Positions 40,624-50,663 of a stretch of 61,374 bases of DNA are shown piece by piece. The position numbers and the translations under genes are program-made. The notes under the pieces were generated by a model. It did not search any database and had not been told where the DNA came from. It was given only the letters and a program-made list of their open reading frames with translations. The DNA is taken from assembly GCA_017439405.1 (NCBI GenBank), contig JAFSJF010000064.1, positions 1 through 61,374 on the forward strand, read 5' to 3'. Position 1 is the first letter of the stretch. Each line of letters opens with the position of its first letter. Source of the DNA: Bacteroidales bacterium (GTDB taxonomy: Bacteria; Bacteroidota; Bacteroidia; Bacteroidales; F082).

Positions 40624-41574
40624 ATGACCAAACGTCACACCTTTTCCCTTTTGTGTTGCACTTTGCTGGCCGTGGCTCTCGCTTCGTGCCAGAAATTCAA
40701 AGGCTCGCAGACCGTCCCCGCCTACATCCACATCGATTCGATTGCGGTGGAGGGCGACTATTACACCTACGGCGCCAACACCGCCAACATCACCGATGCA
40801 TGGGTTTACGTTGACGACCAAATCATCGGCACATTCGAGTTGCCCGCCACCTTCCCCGTCCTGAAAAAGGGCAAGCACAAGGTGAGCGTCTATGGTGGCA
40901 TCTGCATGGACGGCATCAGTGGCTCGCGTGGGCCCTATTCGTTCTATAGCCCAATGGTTTACGAAGGCCTGGATTTGGTGGAAGACAGCACCGTGACAAT
41001 CAATCCCGTCATCAACTACTATCCTATCGGCGAGGGTGTCATGGTAGGCTGGATGGAGGATTTCGAGACAGGGAACGCCCTGTTGCCCACTTCGCAAAGC
41101 GACACCAGCATCATGCGCGTTTCGGGCAACGAAGCCTGGCGCTCTGTCAATTCCTACTACTCGGGCAAGGTGGTGCTACCCCCCGACTCGCTGGACTTCA
41201 CCGTGGCCACCGCCGACGAGCTGACCTGCCACACCGGACTGTTGGGCGAGAAGCCCCTTTACCTGGAGATGGACTACAAGACCAACGACACCATCTTCGT
41301 CGGCATCATCTATCGCGAGAACAACACACAGGTGCAATGGCCCCTGGTGAAGGTGGTGCCCACCGACACCGGGCACGACGTGCCACAGAAGTGGAAGAAA
41401 ATCTACATCAACCTCGGCAAGCTGATGCACGAACACGAGTCGGCGAGCTTCTTCAAGGTCTATCTCACTTCCGACCTGAGCATCCATCCTGATTACGAGC
41501 AGCCTGACTACGTGCATCCCAACAAGTGGAGATACTACTATTTCGACAACCTGAAAGTGCTCTACCGCCAATGA
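40624..41574 (+). CDS. Bacteroidota lipoprotein, unknown function
   Basis: A 316-aa lipoprotein (ALASC, Cys22). The mature protein is beta-rich. It begins with a small Ig-like or carboxypeptidase-regulatory-like part (WVYVDDQIIGTFELPATFPV, LKKGKHKVSVYGGI) and is followed by a jelly-roll-like domain (GWMEDFETGNAL, YLEMDYKTNDTIFVGIIYRE, KKIYINLGKL, YYYFDNLKVLYRQ). This architecture resembles carbohydrate-binding or adhesion lipoproteins. Its last codons overlap the start of the sugar transferase (ATGA), so it is translationally coupled to glycan-chain initiation. Confidence 0.8.
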   Translation: MTKRHTFSLLCCTLLAVALASCQKFKGSQTVPAYIHIDSIAVEGDYYTYGANTANITDAWVYVDDQIIGTFELPATFPVLKKGKHKVSVYGGICMDGISGSRGPYSFYSPMVYEGLDLVEDSTVTINPVINYYPIGEGVMVGWMEDFETGNALLPTSQSDTSIMRVSGNEAWRSVNSYYSGKVVLPPDSLDFTVATADELTCHTGLLGEKPLYLEMDYKTNDTIFVGIIYRENNTQVQWPLVKVVPTDTGHDVPQKWKKIYINLGKLMHEHESASFFKVYLTSDLSIHPDYEQPDYVHPNKWRYYYFDNLKVLYRQ

Positions 41575-42989
41575 ACAAGAAGAAACTGACTTCATTGTAT
41601 GTCCTCGTCGATTGGGTCGCCTTCATCCTGGCTTGGACACTGTTCTACTTCTTCCGCAAGACGCACGAAGACCTATACATCAACTATTGGGACCGCATCA
41701 CCTATTCATTAGGCACCACCAGCTTCTGGCTCGGCGTGATGATCATCCCCATTTGCTGGCTGCTGCTCCATGCCGTCACGGGAGCCTACGAAAAGGTGTA
41801 TTTCAAGTCGCGTTTGAAAGAACTCGGCCAGACCTTCTTCATCACCCTGCTCGGTGTGGTCATCCTCTTTTTCGTGGTTCTCCTTGATGACGAGGTGATA
41901 ACATACAAGTCTTATTACCAGTCTTTTATCGCGTTGTTCGTTTTCCAATTCCTCCTGACCTATATTCCGCGTCTCATCATCACGACGACGGTGATTTCGA
42001 GGATCAGGAGCAAGCGGATTGGGTTCAACACGCTCATCGTTGGCAGCAACGACAACGCCTGCGCCATCTTCAAGGAAATCGAGGAGGAAGTGAAGCCTTC
42101 GGGGCGACGGATGATCGGCTTCGTCAACGTCTATGACCAGTCGGAATACAAGTTGGCGGAGTTTTTGCCGCATCTTGGCTCATATCACGACATAGGAAGG
42201 ATTGTGAGGGAGAATGCCATTGAAGAGGTCATCATCGCCATCGAGCGGTCGGAGACGCAGGCCATGAGCGTCTTGCTTTCCGTTGCCGACCAAACCAACG
42301 TGAAAATCATCCCCGCCATGCAGGACTTGGTGTTCGGCACCGTCAAGCAGTCGGCCATCTGGCAGGCGCCTTTGGTGCAAGTCACACCTGAGCTGATGCC
42401 CGTTTGGCAAAGGGTGGTCAAGCGTGCCTTCGACATCGTGGCCTCGGCCTTGGCCTTGATCGTACTCTCACCCGTGTTTTTAGCCTGCGCCATCATCGTG
42501 AAGGCCACCTCGAAAGGCCCTGTTTTCTACGTTCAGGAACGCATCGGCAAGGGCGGCAAGCCGTTCAGCATGGCCAAGTTCCGCAGCATGAGGGTCGATG
42601 CCGAATCGAACGGAACGCCGCAGCTTTCGAGCGACGACGACCCGCGCATCACCAAATTCGGCAAATTCATGCGAAAAGTGCGCTTGGACGAGATTCCGCA
42701 GTTCTGGACGGTGCTGAAAGGTGACATGTCGCTGGTTGGCTACCGCCCCGAGCGGCAGTATTTCATCGACAAGATTGTGGAAAAGGCTCCCTATTACCGT
42801 CTCCTGCTGATGGTGAAGCCCGGCATCACGAGCTGGGGCGAGGTGAAATACGGCTACGCCGAAAACGTCGATGAGATGGTCGAACGCCTGAAATACGACG
42901 TACTTTATATCGAGAACGTCAGCCTTGCCTTGGACATCAAAATCCTGATCTACACCGTTTTGATTGTCATTCAGGGAAGGGGCAAGTAA
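41571..42989 (+). CDS. Polyprenyl-phosphate sugar-1-phosphate transferase (WcaJ/WbaP type)
   Basis: A 472-aa polyisoprenyl-phosphate hexose-1-phosphate transferase that initiates exopolysaccharide or O-unit assembly. Four or five N-terminal TM helices are followed by a Rossmann-like CoA-binding-type domain (FNTLIVGSNDNACAIFKEIE). The catalytic bacterial sugar transferase domain has KRAFDIVASALALIVLSPVF, VFYVQERIGKGGKPFSMAKF, RSMRVDAESN, VRLDEIPQFWTVLKGDMSLV and GYRPE. The start at 41571 overlaps the upstream lipoprotein stop; a longer frame lies within that gene. The sugar donor cannot be told from sequence. Confidence 0.94.
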   Translation: MNKKKLTSLYVLVDWVAFILAWTLFYFFRKTHEDLYINYWDRITYSLGTTSFWLGVMIIPICWLLLHAVTGAYEKVYFKSRLKELGQTFFITLLGVVILFFVVLLDDEVITYKSYYQSFIALFVFQFLLTYIPRLIITTTVISRIRSKRIGFNTLIVGSNDNACAIFKEIEEEVKPSGRRMIGFVNVYDQSEYKLAEFLPHLGSYHDIGRIVRENAIEEVIIAIERSETQAMSVLLSVADQTNVKIIPAMQDLVFGTVKQSAIWQAPLVQVTPELMPVWQRVVKRAFDIVASALALIVLSPVFLACAIIVKATSKGPVFYVQERIGKGGKPFSMAKFRSMRVDAESNGTPQLSSDDDPRITKFGKFMRKVRLDEIPQFWTVLKGDMSLVGYRPERQYFIDKIVEKAPYYRLLLMVKPGITSWGEVKYGYAENVDEMVERLKYDVLYIENVSLALDIKILIYTVLIVIQGRGK

Positions 42990-43006
42990 GTCTCCCGACA
43001 CATCCC

Positions 43007-43720
43007 CTACTCCATCCTGTCCGCAAAGAGGATGGAAAGCAAGACGTAAAGCACCATCACGAAAGGCAAGGCCAAAAGCCTGAACACCGCTACAGCCGCC
43101 ACTGCAACGGCAAGGAAAACCCACCGCAACTCGTTGCCTTTCCACCTCACCGACTTCATCTTAAACGAGAAGAAGCGCCGACGGCTCACCATCAGGAAAG
43201 AGAAGACAAGCGTGATGCCCAGGCATACCCAATAGCCCATCGCACCGTCGGTGAGATGACGCGTTTGGGCCAACATCAACGGCAACGAAGCGACAAAGAT
43301 GGCCATACCGGGCGCAGGAAGGCCACGAAACAGGGTCTTTTGCGTGTCGTCGATGTTGAACTTGGCCAAGCGAATGGCCGAAAACACAGGCAGCAGAAAC
43401 GCCGCACAAGGCAACACGCTTACACCGAGCCACGACAGCGAAGGCAGGTCGTAGGAGCGGCACATCAACCAATGCATGACAAACCCGGGGGCCACGCCAA
43501 AGGAGACAACATCGGAAAGCGAGTCCAAGTCGGCACCGATGGGCGAATGGGCATGGAGCAAACGCGCCGCGAAACCGTCGAGGAAATCGAAAAGGCCGGC
43601 TACGAACACCATGACAGCCGCCTTGACGGGCATATCGAGGCTGAGAAACAATATGGAAAGGCAACCCGAGACAAGGTTTCCGCAAGTGATGGCGTTGGGA
43701 ATGTGTTGCTTGATGGACAT
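43007..43720 (-). CDS. pssA: CDP-diacylglycerol-serine O-phosphatidyltransferase
   Basis: A 237-aa integral membrane enzyme making phosphatidylserine, the precursor of phosphatidylethanolamine. The CDP-alcohol phosphotransferase motif DG..AR...G...D...D is complete in FDFLDGFAARLLHAHSPIGA and DLDSLSD. Six to eight TM helices. The N-terminus (MSIKQHIPNAITCGNLVSGC) is typical. Convergent with the sugar transferase gene, divergent from murF-alr. Confidence 0.95.
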   Translation of the reverse strand: MSIKQHIPNAITCGNLVSGCLSILFLSLDMPVKAAVMVFVAGLFDFLDGFAARLLHAHSPIGADLDSLSDVVSFGVAPGFVMHWLMCRSYDLPSLSWLGVSVLPCAAFLLPVFSAIRLAKFNIDDTQKTLFRGLPAPGMAIFVASLPLMLAQTRHLTDGAMGYWVCLGITLVFSFLMVSRRRFFSFKMKSVRWKGNELRWVFLAVAVAAVAVFRLLALPFVMVLYVLLSILFADRME

Positions 43721-43739
43721 GGCAAGTTTTTTTGTCGTG

Positions 43740-43747
43740 CAAAGGTA
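43740..43747 (-). promoter_or_regulatory. Bacteroidota -7 box for pssA
   Basis: TACCTTTG followed by CACG on the minus strand, an exact match, 19 nt before the pssA ATG. Confidence 0.7.
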
Positions 43748-43767
43748 GCGTTTTTTTGAAAAAGGCT

Positions 43768-43775
43768 TACCTTTG
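43768..43775 (+). promoter_or_regulatory. Bacteroidota -7 box for murF-alr
   Basis: TACCTTTG followed by CGCC, 21 nt before the ATG at 43797. It lies back to back with the pssA box, 20 bp apart. A reading frame starting at 43773 would begin inside this box and is excluded. Confidence 0.75.
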
Positions 43776-43796
43776 CGCCAGTTTTTAACTCATTCC

Positions 43797-46280
43797 ATGC
43801 AACACCAGTCTTATTCCTTGGATCAAGTCGCCGGAATCGTGGACGGACAGCTTGCCGGCAACCCCGCCGAGCGTCAGGTTTGCGACCTGCTTATCGACAG
43901 CCGCCAACTGATCACCCCAGAAAACACCTTGTTTTTCGCCATTTCCAGCACCCGAAACGACGGCCACAAGTATGTCAACGAACTTTACGAGAAAGGCGTC
44001 CGCGCCTTCGTGGTCAGCCGAATGCCCGAAAACGCCTGCCCTGAGGCAGCCTTCATCATCGTGCCCAACACGCTGAAAGCCCTGCAGGCATTGGCGTCGC
44101 ACCACCGCAAGCAATTCGGTTTTCCCGTCATCGGCATCACAGGAAGCAACGGCAAGACCATCGTCAAGGAATGGCTGTTCCAGATGCTTAGCCCCGACTA
44201 CAACATCGTGCGCAGCCCGAAGAGCTACAACTCGCAAGTCGGCGTGCCACTCTCCGTTTGGCAGATGAACGACAGCTACAACCTCGGCATCTTCGAGGCG
44301 GGCATCTCCCAACTCGATGAGATGATGGCCCTGCAAGACATCATCCGACCCACCATCGGCGTGTTCACCAACATCGGGCAAGCCCATGACGAAAACTTCA
44401 TCAGCCGCGCCCAAAAGGCCGGCGAGAAACTCAACCTGTTCACCAAGGCCGAACACATGGTCTATTGCATGGACTATCCTGAAATCCAGCAAGTCATCAT
44501 ACGCTCCAACCTCGCCGAGAAGGTGAAACTGTTCACATGGAGCCGCAAGTTCGAGGAGGCCGACCTTTTCGTCAAGTCAGTGGCCAAAAACGAGAAAGCC
44601 ACCGACATCGAATGCGTCTACAAATCGGAAGACCTGTCGTTTGCCATTCCTTTTGCCGACGATGCCTCCACCGAGAACGCTATCCACTGCATCGCCATCG
44701 GGTTGCTGACGAAAATGGAACCCGAAACCATCGCGGAACGGCTCAAGTCGTTGACTTCCATCGCCATGCGCCTCGAAATCAAGGCGGGCGTGAACAACTG
44801 CACCCTCATCAACGACTACTACAACTCCGACGTCAACTCGTTGTCCATCGCCTTGGACGTGATGAAGCAGCAGCAACAACACCAGCGCAATGTCGTCATC
44901 CTCTCGGACATCCTCCAAAGCGGACGCAACGAAATCGATCTTTACAGCGAAATCGGGCAACTGCTCAAGAGCAAGCAGGTCGATATGCTCGTCGGCATCG
45001 GCGAAAGCATCTCGCGGCAGGCCAACAAGTTCGACATGGAGGCCTATTTCTACAAGAACGTACCCGAATTCCTCACCCAATTCCCGTTCTCGAAGTTCAA
45101 CAACCAAACCATCCTGCTGAAGGGTGCACGAGCTTTCGAATTCGAGCAAATCGGGCTTGAGTTGCAGGAAAAGGCGCACGAGACCGTACTCGAAATCAAC
45201 TTCAACCACTTGGTCGGCAACCTCAACCACTTCCGCTCCAAGATCAAGCCCACGACCAAGCTGATGGTCATGGTGAAAGCCTTCGGCTATGGCAGCGGCA
45301 ACCTCGAGGTATCCAACGTACTCCAGTTCCACAACGTCGATTACCTGACGGTGGCCTTTGCCGACGAAGGCGTCGAGCTGCGCCGCGCAGGCATCAACCT
45401 GCCCATCATGGTGATGAGCCCCGAGGCAAACAGCTACGACAACATCATCAAATACCACCTTGAGCCGGAGGTGTTCAGCTTCCGCAACCTGTCGTTCATC
45501 GAAAAGTCCGTAAACAACTTCGCCTTGCCCGAGTCGCACCCCATCAATGTCCACATCAAGTTGGACACAGGGATGCACCGTTTGGGCTTCTCGAAAGACG
45601 AGCTTCCCGAACTCATCAAGCGAATCAAGGCCAACCCCAAGCTCAACGTGAGAAGTGTCTTCTCGCACTTGGCCACCGCCGACAATCCCGCCGAAGACGA
45701 GTTCACCTTAAGCCAAATACACCAATTCGAGGAGGGAAGCCAGATGATTGCCGAAGCCTTCCCGCAGGCCTTGCGCCACATCCTCAACACGGCCGGCATC
45801 TCGCGTTTCCCCAAATACCAGTTCGACATGGTGCGGTTAGGCATCGGCTTGTACGGCGTACCCACTTGCGAAGCCGACCGAAACGCCTTGCAGACGGTCG
45901 TCTCGCTGAAGACGACCATCAACCAAATCAAGCGCATCCCTGCCGGCGACAGCATCGGCTACAACCGCCACGGACGCGCCGAGCGCGACATGCGCATCGG
46001 CATCGTGCCCATCGGCTATGCCGACGGACTCTCGCGGCTCTTGGGCAATGGCAACTGCACGTTTTTCGTCCATGGACAGGCCGTGAAGGTCGTCGGCGAC
46101 ATTTGCATGGACATGTGCATGGTCGATTTGACTGACGTGGAAGCCTCGGAAGGCGACACCGTGGTAATCTTCGACGCCGAACACGACATCAACGACATCG
46201 CCCGTGCCTGCCAAACGATTCCCTACGAAATCCTGACACGGGTGTCGCAACGCGTGAAAAGGGTCTATTACCAAGAATGA
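43797..46280 (+). CDS. murF-alr: Bifunctional MurF-Alr (D-Ala-D-Ala-adding ligase/alanine racemase)
   Basis: An 827-aa fusion. The N-terminal half (about 1-450) is MurF, which adds D-Ala-D-Ala to UDP-MurNAc-tripeptide: VIGITGSNGKTIVKEWLF is the ATP loop, with YNSQVGVPLSVWQM, FEAGISQLDEMMAL and INDYYNSDVNSLSIALDVM. The C-terminal half (about 460-827) is alanine racemase: PLP Lys in LMVMVKAFGYGSG, VHIKLDTGMHRLGF, catalytic Tyr in GYNRHGRAERD and GDICMDMCMVDLTD. The fusion supplies D-alanine at the point of use and is a known trait of Bacteroidota. Confidence 0.97.
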   Translation: MQHQSYSLDQVAGIVDGQLAGNPAERQVCDLLIDSRQLITPENTLFFAISSTRNDGHKYVNELYEKGVRAFVVSRMPENACPEAAFIIVPNTLKALQALASHHRKQFGFPVIGITGSNGKTIVKEWLFQMLSPDYNIVRSPKSYNSQVGVPLSVWQMNDSYNLGIFEAGISQLDEMMALQDIIRPTIGVFTNIGQAHDENFISRAQKAGEKLNLFTKAEHMVYCMDYPEIQQVIIRSNLAEKVKLFTWSRKFEEADLFVKSVAKNEKATDIECVYKSEDLSFAIPFADDASTENAIHCIAIGLLTKMEPETIAERLKSLTSIAMRLEIKAGVNNCTLINDYYNSDVNSLSIALDVMKQQQQHQRNVVILSDILQSGRNEIDLYSEIGQLLKSKQVDMLVGIGESISRQANKFDMEAYFYKNVPEFLTQFPFSKFNNQTILLKGARAFEFEQIGLELQEKAHETVLEINFNHLVGNLNHFRSKIKPTTKLMVMVKAFGYGSGNLEVSNVLQFHNVDYLTVAFADEGVELRRAGINLPIMVMSPEANSYDNIIKYHLEPEVFSFRNLSFIEKSVNNFALPESHPINVHIKLDTGMHRLGFSKDELPELIKRIKANPKLNVRSVFSHLATADNPAEDEFTLSQIHQFEEGSQMIAEAFPQALRHILNTAGISRFPKYQFDMVRLGIGLYGVPTCEADRNALQTVVSLKTTINQIKRIPAGDSIGYNRHGRAERDMRIGIVPIGYADGLSRLLGNGNCTFFVHGQAVKVVGDICMDMCMVDLTDVEASEGDTVVIFDAEHDINDIARACQTIPYEILTRVSQRVKRVYYQE

Positions 46281-46299
46281 GTTTTCTTTGCAGGGCATG

Positions 46300-46331
46300 A
46301 AAAAAGGCCAGCGGAAACCCGCTGGCCTTTT
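46300..46331. terminator. Bidirectional terminator between murF-alr and the 1349-aa repeat protein gene
   Basis: AAAAGGCCAGCGG / CCGCTGGCCTTTT stem with an AAA-type loop and A/T runs on both sides, placed between two convergent stop codons. Confidence 0.88.
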
Positions 46332-46350
46332 CGTTTCGAGCTAACTCGTC

Positions 46351-49300
46351 TTATTTCTTGACGAATCTTCTGGTCTCGACAACATTGCCGTTGGTCAGGC
46401 GAATGATGTAGGAACCGGAGGTGAGGTCTTGAACATCAATACGAGTGTCGTTGGAGCAGTTGCTGATCGTGCGGACAAGGGCACCAGTGATGGTGAAGAT
46501 GTCAAGCTGATATTCGGCTTGGTCGGTCGAAACCGTCAGTTCGTTCACTGCGGGGTTCGGGTAAACCGAAACCATGACGCTGTTCTCGTTGATGCCAGTG
46601 ACTTGTCTCACGACGGCCACGAAGGTGCGGTCATACTCGGCCACGAAGCTGAACTGCTGCTCAGTGGTGAACGGTTTGCCGTCTTCAAGCCATTCGACAA
46701 ATTCATAGCCTTGGGCAGGGATGACGTTCATCGTCACGGTCTCGCCTTCCTCATAGTCGCCGGCGCCATAAATCACGCCGCCTTCCTCGCGGATGGAGAT
46801 GGAGGCCATGATATGGACGGAACGGCTGGTGAACTGGGCCACATAGTAGGCGTTCTCATACACGTTGAAGGTGTAGGTGGCCTCGAGGGAGACAACCTGA
46901 CCGTTCTTCAGCCATCTCAGGAAGGTGTAACCGTTGCGAGGAGTGGCGGTCAAGGTGCAGCTTTCGCCGTAGTTGAACTCGCCAGCGCCGCTGACAGTAC
47001 CACCGATGGTGGGAGTGGCGGAAGCCGTGATGACGAAGGTCTCAACCGTGAAGTTGGCAATGTAGTTGGCGTTGCCGGTCACGGTGAAGGTGTAGGTGGG
47101 TTCGGTCGAAACCACGGTGCCGTTCAGCGTCCAGTTCACGAAGGTGTAGCCCGGGTTAGGCGTGGCCACTCTCAGCGTGCAGCTCTGGCCATAGACGAAC
47201 TGGCCGTTCTGTCCGTTCTGGATGAACACGTAAGCAGCTTCGGCAGGGTTGGCAGCCACCGTGATGGTGTAGGTGTTCTGCGTGAAGTTGGCCACGTAAA
47301 CGGCTGACTCTTCGACGGTGAAGCCGTAGGTAGCGGTGGTGGCGACCACTTCGCCGTCCTTGGTCCAATTCAAGAAGGTGTAACCCGAGTTGGCAGTGGC
47401 GACGAGGGTGCATGTTTGGCCGTAGCTGAAGTTGCCGACACCGTTGATGCTACCAGCGCCGTAAGGATTGGACGTGGCAGTGATGAGATAGGTATCTTGG
47501 GTGAAGTGAGCCACCATGAAGGTCTCAGCCGTCACAACGAATCTGTAGTCCTCATCGTAGGAGACCACCACACCGTCCTTGGTCCAGTGGCTGAAGCTGT
47601 AGCCAGCGTTGGCAACGGCGTGCAGGATGCACTGGTGTCCGTGCAGGTAGTAACCGCCGGGGATGTAGCCCTCGACATAGCCGTAAGTGGCGTTAGGCTC
47701 CACATTCACGTGCACATAGTAGAGGTTCAGGGCGAAGTTGGCAACGAGGTTGACATCGCCATTCACCGTGAAGGTGTACGGGTTGTCGGTCGAAACCACC
47801 ACGCCGTCGGCAGTCCAGTTCACGAAGTGATAGCCTTCCTCAGGAGTGGCGACAGAAGTCGTGAATTCCTCGCCGGCGTTGACGTAATACTCTTCAACGA
47901 CACCATTGATTTCAACGGTGATGTGGGAGTCGCCAAGGACGAAGTTGGCCACATAGTCGCCAGCCTCAATCACATTGAAGGTGTACGGGTTGTCGGTCGA
48001 AACCACGCCGCCGTTCAACGTCCAGTTCTGGAAGTAGTAGTTCTGCGCACCAGTAGCGGAAATCGTGCACTCCTCGTTCCACAGGAAGGTGCCGTCGCCT
48101 TCGGTCGTACCGGCATAGCTCGGGTTGGCCGTAGTGGTGATATTGTACTCGTCATAGATGAACTCGGCCACAACGGTAACGCTTTCAGTCACCGTGAAGG
48201 TGTAGTCATAGTCATAGGAGACCGGGATACCGTCAACGCTCCACCAGGCAAACTGGTAGTGGGCGGGGTCGGTTTCGGTCACGGTCAGCGTGCAGGATTC
48301 GCCAGCGCCATAGACACCAGCACCCGTGATGGTACCGGCAAAGTCAGGCTCGCAAGCAGCCGTGACCATCAAGCCTTCCACGAAGTTGGCCACGTAGGTG
48401 GCGCTCTCGCTCACGGTGAACGTGTACATCATTTCGGTGGAAACCACTTCGCCGTTCAGAGTCCAGTTGATGAACACCCAGCCGTCACCGGGGGTGGCAA
48501 TCACGGTGCACTCTTCGCCGCACATGTAGGAACCGCCGCCGGTCACCTCGCCGTTTTGGGTCTCATAGGAATAGACAACGATGTTGTAAGGTCCAGCGGT
48601 GTGGACAATCACTTGGACATCCAGCTCATCCAAGCTGGTGATGGGATAGTTGTAGGGGTTGTCGGTAATCTGGTCACCACCAATCACCCAGTAGTCGAAC
48701 ACTTCGCAGTCGTCGGCAGGGATGTATTGGAAAGTAACAACGTCGCCGATGCTGTAGGTACCGGCACCGATGACCTCGCCGGCGCCGCCAGTGATGTTGA
48801 TCACAACATGGCAGCCTTCTTCGAAGTTGGCGACATAGTTGCCAACCTGATCTTCGCTGTTCACTACAAAGCTGTAGGTGGCTTCCGTGGAGACCACGAC
48901 ATCGTTCAGCGTCCAGTTCACGAAGACATAGCCATCGTTGGCCGTGGCAGTGAGGGAAGCGGTTTGGCCATAGGTATAGCCGCCTGCGCCTTCAGCAGTA
49001 CCGGCATCGGTAGGATTGACGCTGGTGGTGATCATGTAGGTGTGTTGCTCGAAGTGAGCCACATATTCGGCATTGGCAGCCACGGTGATGTTGATTTGGG
49101 CGTTGTCGTTGCCTTCAAACGTATTGCCATCGACAGTCCAATAGAGGAAGTCGTAGCCCTCGTTGGGGGTGGCCGTCAGGGTGCATTGGGCACCAGAGCC
49201 ATATTCGCCAGCGCCAGTCACGGTACCGCCCTCTTCAGGATCGGCAGTAGCGGTGATGGTGTAGGTCTCTTCGGGTTGGTAGAACACTGCAAAGTAGTCG

Positions 49301-50400
49301 CCAGCGGTGCCATTGTTCACCACAAAGGAGAATGACATTTCATGAGGGGTGATTTCGACACCGGTAGTCGGGTCGTCCTTCATCCACTTATCGAAGACCC
49401 AACCGGGAGCGGCTTCGGCCGTCAGCTCGGCAGTCTCAAAAGGCATGAAGTTGTTCTTGTTGATGTTGGCCGAACCACCAGTGGTAGGATAGGCGAAGGT
49501 GTGGACCATGAACTCGTCGTAGGAGAACTCGGCCACGTATTCGGCGCTTTCCGTGACGGTGAACATATAGGTGTCGTCGAAGGAGACGAAGTCGCCGTCC
49601 TTGGTCCAGCCCACGAAGGCGAAATACTGGTCGTAGCCCGTAGGCTGAGTGTAGGTCAAGGTGCATTCGTCACCATAGTTGAAGGAGCCGCCGCCTGAAA
49701 CGCTACCTGCGGTTTCGGGGTAGATGGAGGCCGTGATGACATAAGCGGTAGCCTCGAAGTTGGCCACCACGTCAGTGGCTGCATTCACCGTGAAGCTGTA
49801 GGGATTCTCGGTGATGGTCTCTTCGCCAATCGTCCAGTTCTGGAAAGCATAGCCGGGGTTGGCGGTAGCCGTCAAAGTGCAGAGTTCGCCTTCAACGATG
49901 GCACCGGCACCCGTCACCGTACCGGCACCAGTCGGGTCGATCGTGACGGTAACGTCATACATAGTGGCGGAGGCGAATTCCATGACATACGGATCGTTAA
50001 GAGCGCCTTGGTCATCGCCGGCCGTCCATGTGTAGGTGCCACATGTAACGGGCAATTCTGCCTCAGCAGAGTGGTCATAGACCTTGAAAGTGATTACATC
50101 ACCCTCCTGTCCCCACACGGGCAAGTGGTACATGTATCGCGTACCGCCCATCGCCGGAGGCAGATCGTAAATCATCGGAGGGAAGTAAGTTCCACGGCAT
50201 TCTTCGCCGCAGAATGCGCCAAGTTCGAGATTGGCATCCAATTGAACTTCTCCATCAATGGAGATGATGCTGTTGAAAGAGTTGTACGCCTCGTACGTTG
50301 TCGTACTGAACGTCCAGTGTGGATCCTGTGCTTTCAAGGATCCGATGCTGGCAAAGAAGCCAAACATCATCAACAAACTGACTAAGAAAAATCTTTTCAT
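46351..50400 (-). CDS. Giant InlB-type repeat protein with T9SS sorting domain (1349 aa)
   Basis: Signal peptide (about 1-24, SLKAQ), then one GAFC-ECRG module (residues about 25-140: LELGAFCGEECRG, WGQEGDVITFKVYDHSAEAE, LNDPYVMEF). About 15 divergent InlB-type B-repeats of 70-78 aa fill residues 145-1265. Each has the pattern xxITaxxxPxxgGtvxGaG, YgxGexCtLtAtxxxGYxFx and NWtxxGxxVSxxxxYxFxVx. A type A T9SS domain ends the protein (VMVSVYPNPAVNELTVSTDQ, LTSGSYIIRLTNGNVVETRR, FVKK). It should be exported by T9SS as a long fibrous surface or released protein; adhesion is a reasonable guess, not shown. Repeats are diverged from each other (no long DNA identity), unlike those in the 2008-aa gene. 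Confidence 0.9.
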   Translation of the reverse strand: MKRFFLVSLLMMFGFFASIGSLKAQDPHWTFSTTTYEAYNSFNSIISIDGEVQLDANLELGAFCGEECRGTYFPPMIYDLPPAMGGTRYMYHLPVWGQEGDVITFKVYDHSAEAELPVTCGTYTWTAGDDQGALNDPYVMEFASATMYDVTVTIDPTGAGTVTGAGAIVEGELCTLTATANPGYAFQNWTIGEETITENPYSFTVNAATDVVANFEATAYVITASIYPETAGSVSGGGSFNYGDECTLTYTQPTGYDQYFAFVGWTKDGDFVSFDDTYMFTVTESAEYVAEFSYDEFMVHTFAYPTTGGSANINKNNFMPFETAELTAEAAPGWVFDKWMKDDPTTGVEITPHEMSFSFVVNNGTAGDYFAVFYQPEETYTITATADPEEGGTVTGAGEYGSGAQCTLTATPNEGYDFLYWTVDGNTFEGNDNAQINITVAANAEYVAHFEQHTYMITTSVNPTDAGTAEGAGGYTYGQTASLTATANDGYVFVNWTLNDVVVSTEATYSFVVNSEDQVGNYVANFEEGCHVVINITGGAGEVIGAGTYSIGDVVTFQYIPADDCEVFDYWVIGGDQITDNPYNYPITSLDELDVQVIVHTAGPYNIVVYSYETQNGEVTGGGSYMCGEECTVIATPGDGWVFINWTLNGEVVSTEMMYTFTVSESATYVANFVEGLMVTAACEPDFAGTITGAGVYGAGESCTLTVTETDPAHYQFAWWSVDGIPVSYDYDYTFTVTESVTVVAEFIYDEYNITTTANPSYAGTTEGDGTFLWNEECTISATGAQNYYFQNWTLNGGVVSTDNPYTFNVIEAGDYVANFVLGDSHITVEINGVVEEYYVNAGEEFTTSVATPEEGYHFVNWTADGVVVSTDNPYTFTVNGDVNLVANFALNLYYVHVNVEPNATYGYVEGYIPGGYYLHGHQCILHAVANAGYSFSHWTKDGVVVSYDEDYRFVVTAETFMVAHFTQDTYLITATSNPYGAGSINGVGNFSYGQTCTLVATANSGYTFLNWTKDGEVVATTATYGFTVEESAVYVANFTQNTYTITVAANPAEAAYVFIQNGQNGQFVYGQSCTLRVATPNPGYTFVNWTLNGTVVSTEPTYTFTVTGNANYIANFTVETFVITASATPTIGGTVSGAGEFNYGESCTLTATPRNGYTFLRWLKNGQVVSLEATYTFNVYENAYYVAQFTSRSVHIMASISIREEGGVIYGAGDYEEGETVTMNVIPAQGYEFVEWLEDGKPFTTEQQFSFVAEYDRTFVAVVRQVTGINENSVMVSVYPNPAVNELTVSTDQAEYQLDIFTITGALVRTISNCSNDTRIDVQDLTSGSYIIRLTNGNVVETRRFVKK

Positions 50401-50518
50401 TTTTGTTTGATTTAAGTTGTTAATTAGTTAATTATGAATGATTAGTTTCATCTTTTCTCTTCGTCTTTTTGCACGTTCCAACGCCCTTTTTCCGCCCTAC
50501 TATACGTGCATTTCGCAG

Positions 50519-50526
50519 CAAAAATA
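50519..50526 (-). promoter_or_regulatory. Bacteroidota -7 box for the 1349-aa protein gene
   Basis: TATTTTTG followed by CTGCG on the minus strand, giving a leader of about 110 nt. The leader contains no other gene. Confidence 0.6.
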
Positions 50527-50612
50527 GAACATTTATCCATACGTTCGAAAAAAAAAGCGTTTTTTTTTCAAAATTTTTTCCTTTTATACGTTCCCATTGC
50601 CTATGCGGGCTT

Positions 50613-50647
50613 CGTTGGGATGCGCAACGGGCTTGCCCATCCCAACG
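50613..50647. repeat. Hairpin after the 792-aa protein gene
   Basis: CGTTGGGATG / CATCCCAACG perfect 10-bp stem, 15-nt loop, 17 nt past the stop on the minus strand. There is no immediate T run on that strand, so it is a possible Rho-type or processing end rather than a classic terminator. Confidence 0.5.
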
Positions 50648-50663
50648 TTTCCCGCTTGTTGCG

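Noticed and set aside
43773-43796. Longer N-terminus for murF-alr
   Set aside because: The first codons overlap the TACCTTTG promoter box; the ATG at 43797 follows it properly.
47416-49335. 639-codon open frame on the plus strand
   Set aside because: Antisense shadow of the B-repeats in the 1349-aa gene. It reads as repeated GVRVVGRNHHAV-like strings with no start context.
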